Source of the DNA: Bacillota bacterium
GTDB taxonomy: Bacteria > Bacillota > Clostridia > Lachnospirales > Lachnospiraceae
DNA length: 7,776 nucleotides
Direction: 5' to 3'
NCBI GenBank assembly: GCA_023436765.1
Contig: JAEZHX010000245.1
Location: 1 to 7,776 of the forward strand
Within the stretch, counting starts at the first letter, position 1; every line of letters begins with the position of its first letter. Shown here one piece after another: positions 7,250 through 7,776 of this stretch. Below the pieces are notes generated by a model. That model was not told where the DNA came from and made no database searches. It saw nothing but the letters and a program-made list of their open reading frames with translations. Both the position numbers and the translations under genes were made by a program.

Positions 7250-7319
7250 AGGGTTTATGTACCAGGGTTTATGTATTGGGGCTTATGTATTAGGGCTTAT
7301 GTATTAGGGATTATACATT
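7250..7319. repeat. Five tandem 14-bp repeats
   Basis: Five adjacent units with consensus AGGGYTTATGTATT start at 7250, 7264, 7278, 7292 and 7306. The middle units differ from one another by one or two bases; the first ends in ACC and the last carries ATTATACATT. The units have no internal symmetry and are not spaced as CRISPR repeats. The array lies in non-coding DNA between the hairpin element and spoIIE. It could be slippage-generated sequence or a repeated protein-binding site. Confidence 0.85.
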
Positions 7320-7395
7320 AAGTACGTTCTAAGGTAATAAATAAGATTTATATAAGATTTTAAATATTGGAGTATTAGTTTATAGACCATGATAC

Positions 7396-7617
7396 GTAGA
7401 TGGGTTTCACATGTGCTCCAAAGAGTTAACAAAGCGGTGGCAGCAGCATCGTTGCCCTCGGAGAAGTTACCCTTCGTATGTATGCACCTGTCAGCAGCCA
7501 CCTGTTTAATATAGGTGGTGCTGGTGCGACAGGAGAAGGGGAAGCTTTCTCCGGGGGCAATGATGTGCTTCAGCCCCGCTTAAACACACTTACCCGCACA
7601 TGTGAAACCTGTACTAC
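7396..7617 (+). ncRNA. Candidate structured RNA: ~220-nt rod-like hairpin
   Basis: The whole segment folds back on itself. The closing helix pairs 7396-7416 with 7596-7617 (perfect 14 bp at 7403-7416/7596-7609, extended outward with one bulged A). Inside follow AAGCGG-U-GGC (7432-7441) with 7573-7581, a continuous 19-bp helix 7448-7466 with 7546-7564, CCCTTC (7470-7475) with 7535-7540, CCTGTC (7487-7492) with 7528-7533, and a terminal hairpin (about 7492-7503 with 7513-7523). Where the arms differ inside helices, the plus strand gives G-U wobbles (7451/7561, 7458/7554, 7466/7546, 7401/7611, 7402/7610) and the minus strand would give A-C mismatches, which favours plus-strand transcription. I see no convincing promoter and no T-run at either end, and cannot assign a family. 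6S RNA has a broadly similar rod shape and length, but I see no large central bubble. A degraded mobile palindrome is the main alternative. Confidence 0.5.
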
Positions 7618-7656
7618 CTCGTCACCTACCCTTTGAACCCAGCCCTTTAACGCAAC

Positions 7657-7682
7657 AAAAAAGGGTTGTTTCCACAACCCTT
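7657..7682 (-). terminator. Intrinsic terminator of the tRNA-Met transcript
   Basis: On the minus strand AAGGGTTGT (7682-7674) pairs perfectly with ACAACCCTT (7669-7661) around a GGAA tetraloop, giving a 9-bp stem. A run of six T residues follows the CCC. It begins about 6 bp after the tRNA 3' end. It would separate tRNA transcription from the non-coding region and from spoIIE. Confidence 0.9.
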
Positions 7683-7688
7683 ACCTAA

Positions 7689-7762
7689 TAGCGAAGGACG
7701 GATTTGAACCGCCGACACTGCGGGTATGAACCGCATGCTCTCGCCAACTGAGCTACTTCGCC
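7689..7762 (-). tRNA. tRNA-Met (CAU), elongator type
   Basis: A complete 74-nt cloverleaf including the discriminator A: acceptor arm GGCGAAG with CTTCGCT (one G-U pair at the end), D-stem GCTC/GAGC, anticodon stem TGCGG/CCGCA with loop TTCATAC (anticodon CAU), and T-stem GGCGG/CCGTC. The CCA end is not encoded and must be added. The paired first acceptor position and the absence of three stacked G-C pairs in the anticodon stem argue against initiator tRNA. The sequence resembles elongator tRNA-Met rather than the lysidine-bearing tRNA-Ile substrate of TilS, though anticodon CAU alone cannot exclude it. A tRNA-Met also precedes spoIIE in B. subtilis. Confidence 0.95.
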
Positions 7763-7776
7763 AAAGTGACGAATTT

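Noticed and set aside
7250..7319. CRISPR array
   Set aside because: The units are adjacent without spacers, only 14 bp long and without dyad symmetry, and no cas gene is present.
7304..7501. 65-codon minus-strand open frame
   Set aside because: It begins inside the long hairpin, has no ribosome binding site, runs into the tandem repeats and has no recognisable composition or motif.
7396..7617. T-box, SRP RNA, tmRNA or RNase P RNA
   Set aside because: I found no T-box consensus, no SRP GGAAGGA/AGCAGC apical loop, no tmRNA tRNA-like ends and no RNase P core motifs.

Overview
The window looks like a low-to-moderate GC, endospore-forming member of the Clostridia, most likely Lachnospiraceae. 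This is inferred from protein style and gene order, not from a database match. All protein genes lie on the minus strand in the order tRNA-Met, spoIIE, tilS, hpt, ftsH. Bacillus subtilis has the same neighbourhood (tRNA genes, spoIIE, yabS, yabT, tilS, hprT, ftsH), but here no gene separates spoIIE from tilS.

Reading along the minus strand (right to left): an elongator tRNA-Met(CAU) with a clear intrinsic terminator lies at the right edge. Next comes about 1 kb without a credible protein gene. It holds a long, nearly self-complementary segment (7396-7617) that could fold as a rod-like RNA of about 220 nt, five tandem 14-bp repeats (7250-7319), a weaker 31-bp-period repeat, and then AT-rich sequence with nothing recognisable. 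spoIIE follows, preceded by a textbook Spo0A-type sigma-A promoter: TTGACA and TATAAT separated by 21 bp, with a perfect 0A box over the -35. A 135-bp spacer after spoIIE carries a good ordinary sigma-A promoter (17-bp spacer) and a GC-rich hairpin. This suggests that tilS-hpt-ftsH is transcribed independently of sporulation. tilS and hpt overlap by 11 bp. ftsH follows after 134 bp and uses a GTG (or TTG) start. A strong hairpin with a U-tract near the left edge probably ends this transcript.

Functionally, spoIIE is a sporulation gene (membrane PP2C phosphatase that leads to sigma-F activation and acts at the polar septum). The other three are housekeeping genes: tRNA-Ile lysidine synthase, hypoxanthine phosphoribosyltransferase and the membrane AAA+ protease FtsH. 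The coding part is ordinary conserved chromosome. The least explained part is the right-hand intergenic region, above all the 7396-7617 hairpin; its G-U wobble pairs favour the plus strand as the transcribed strand.
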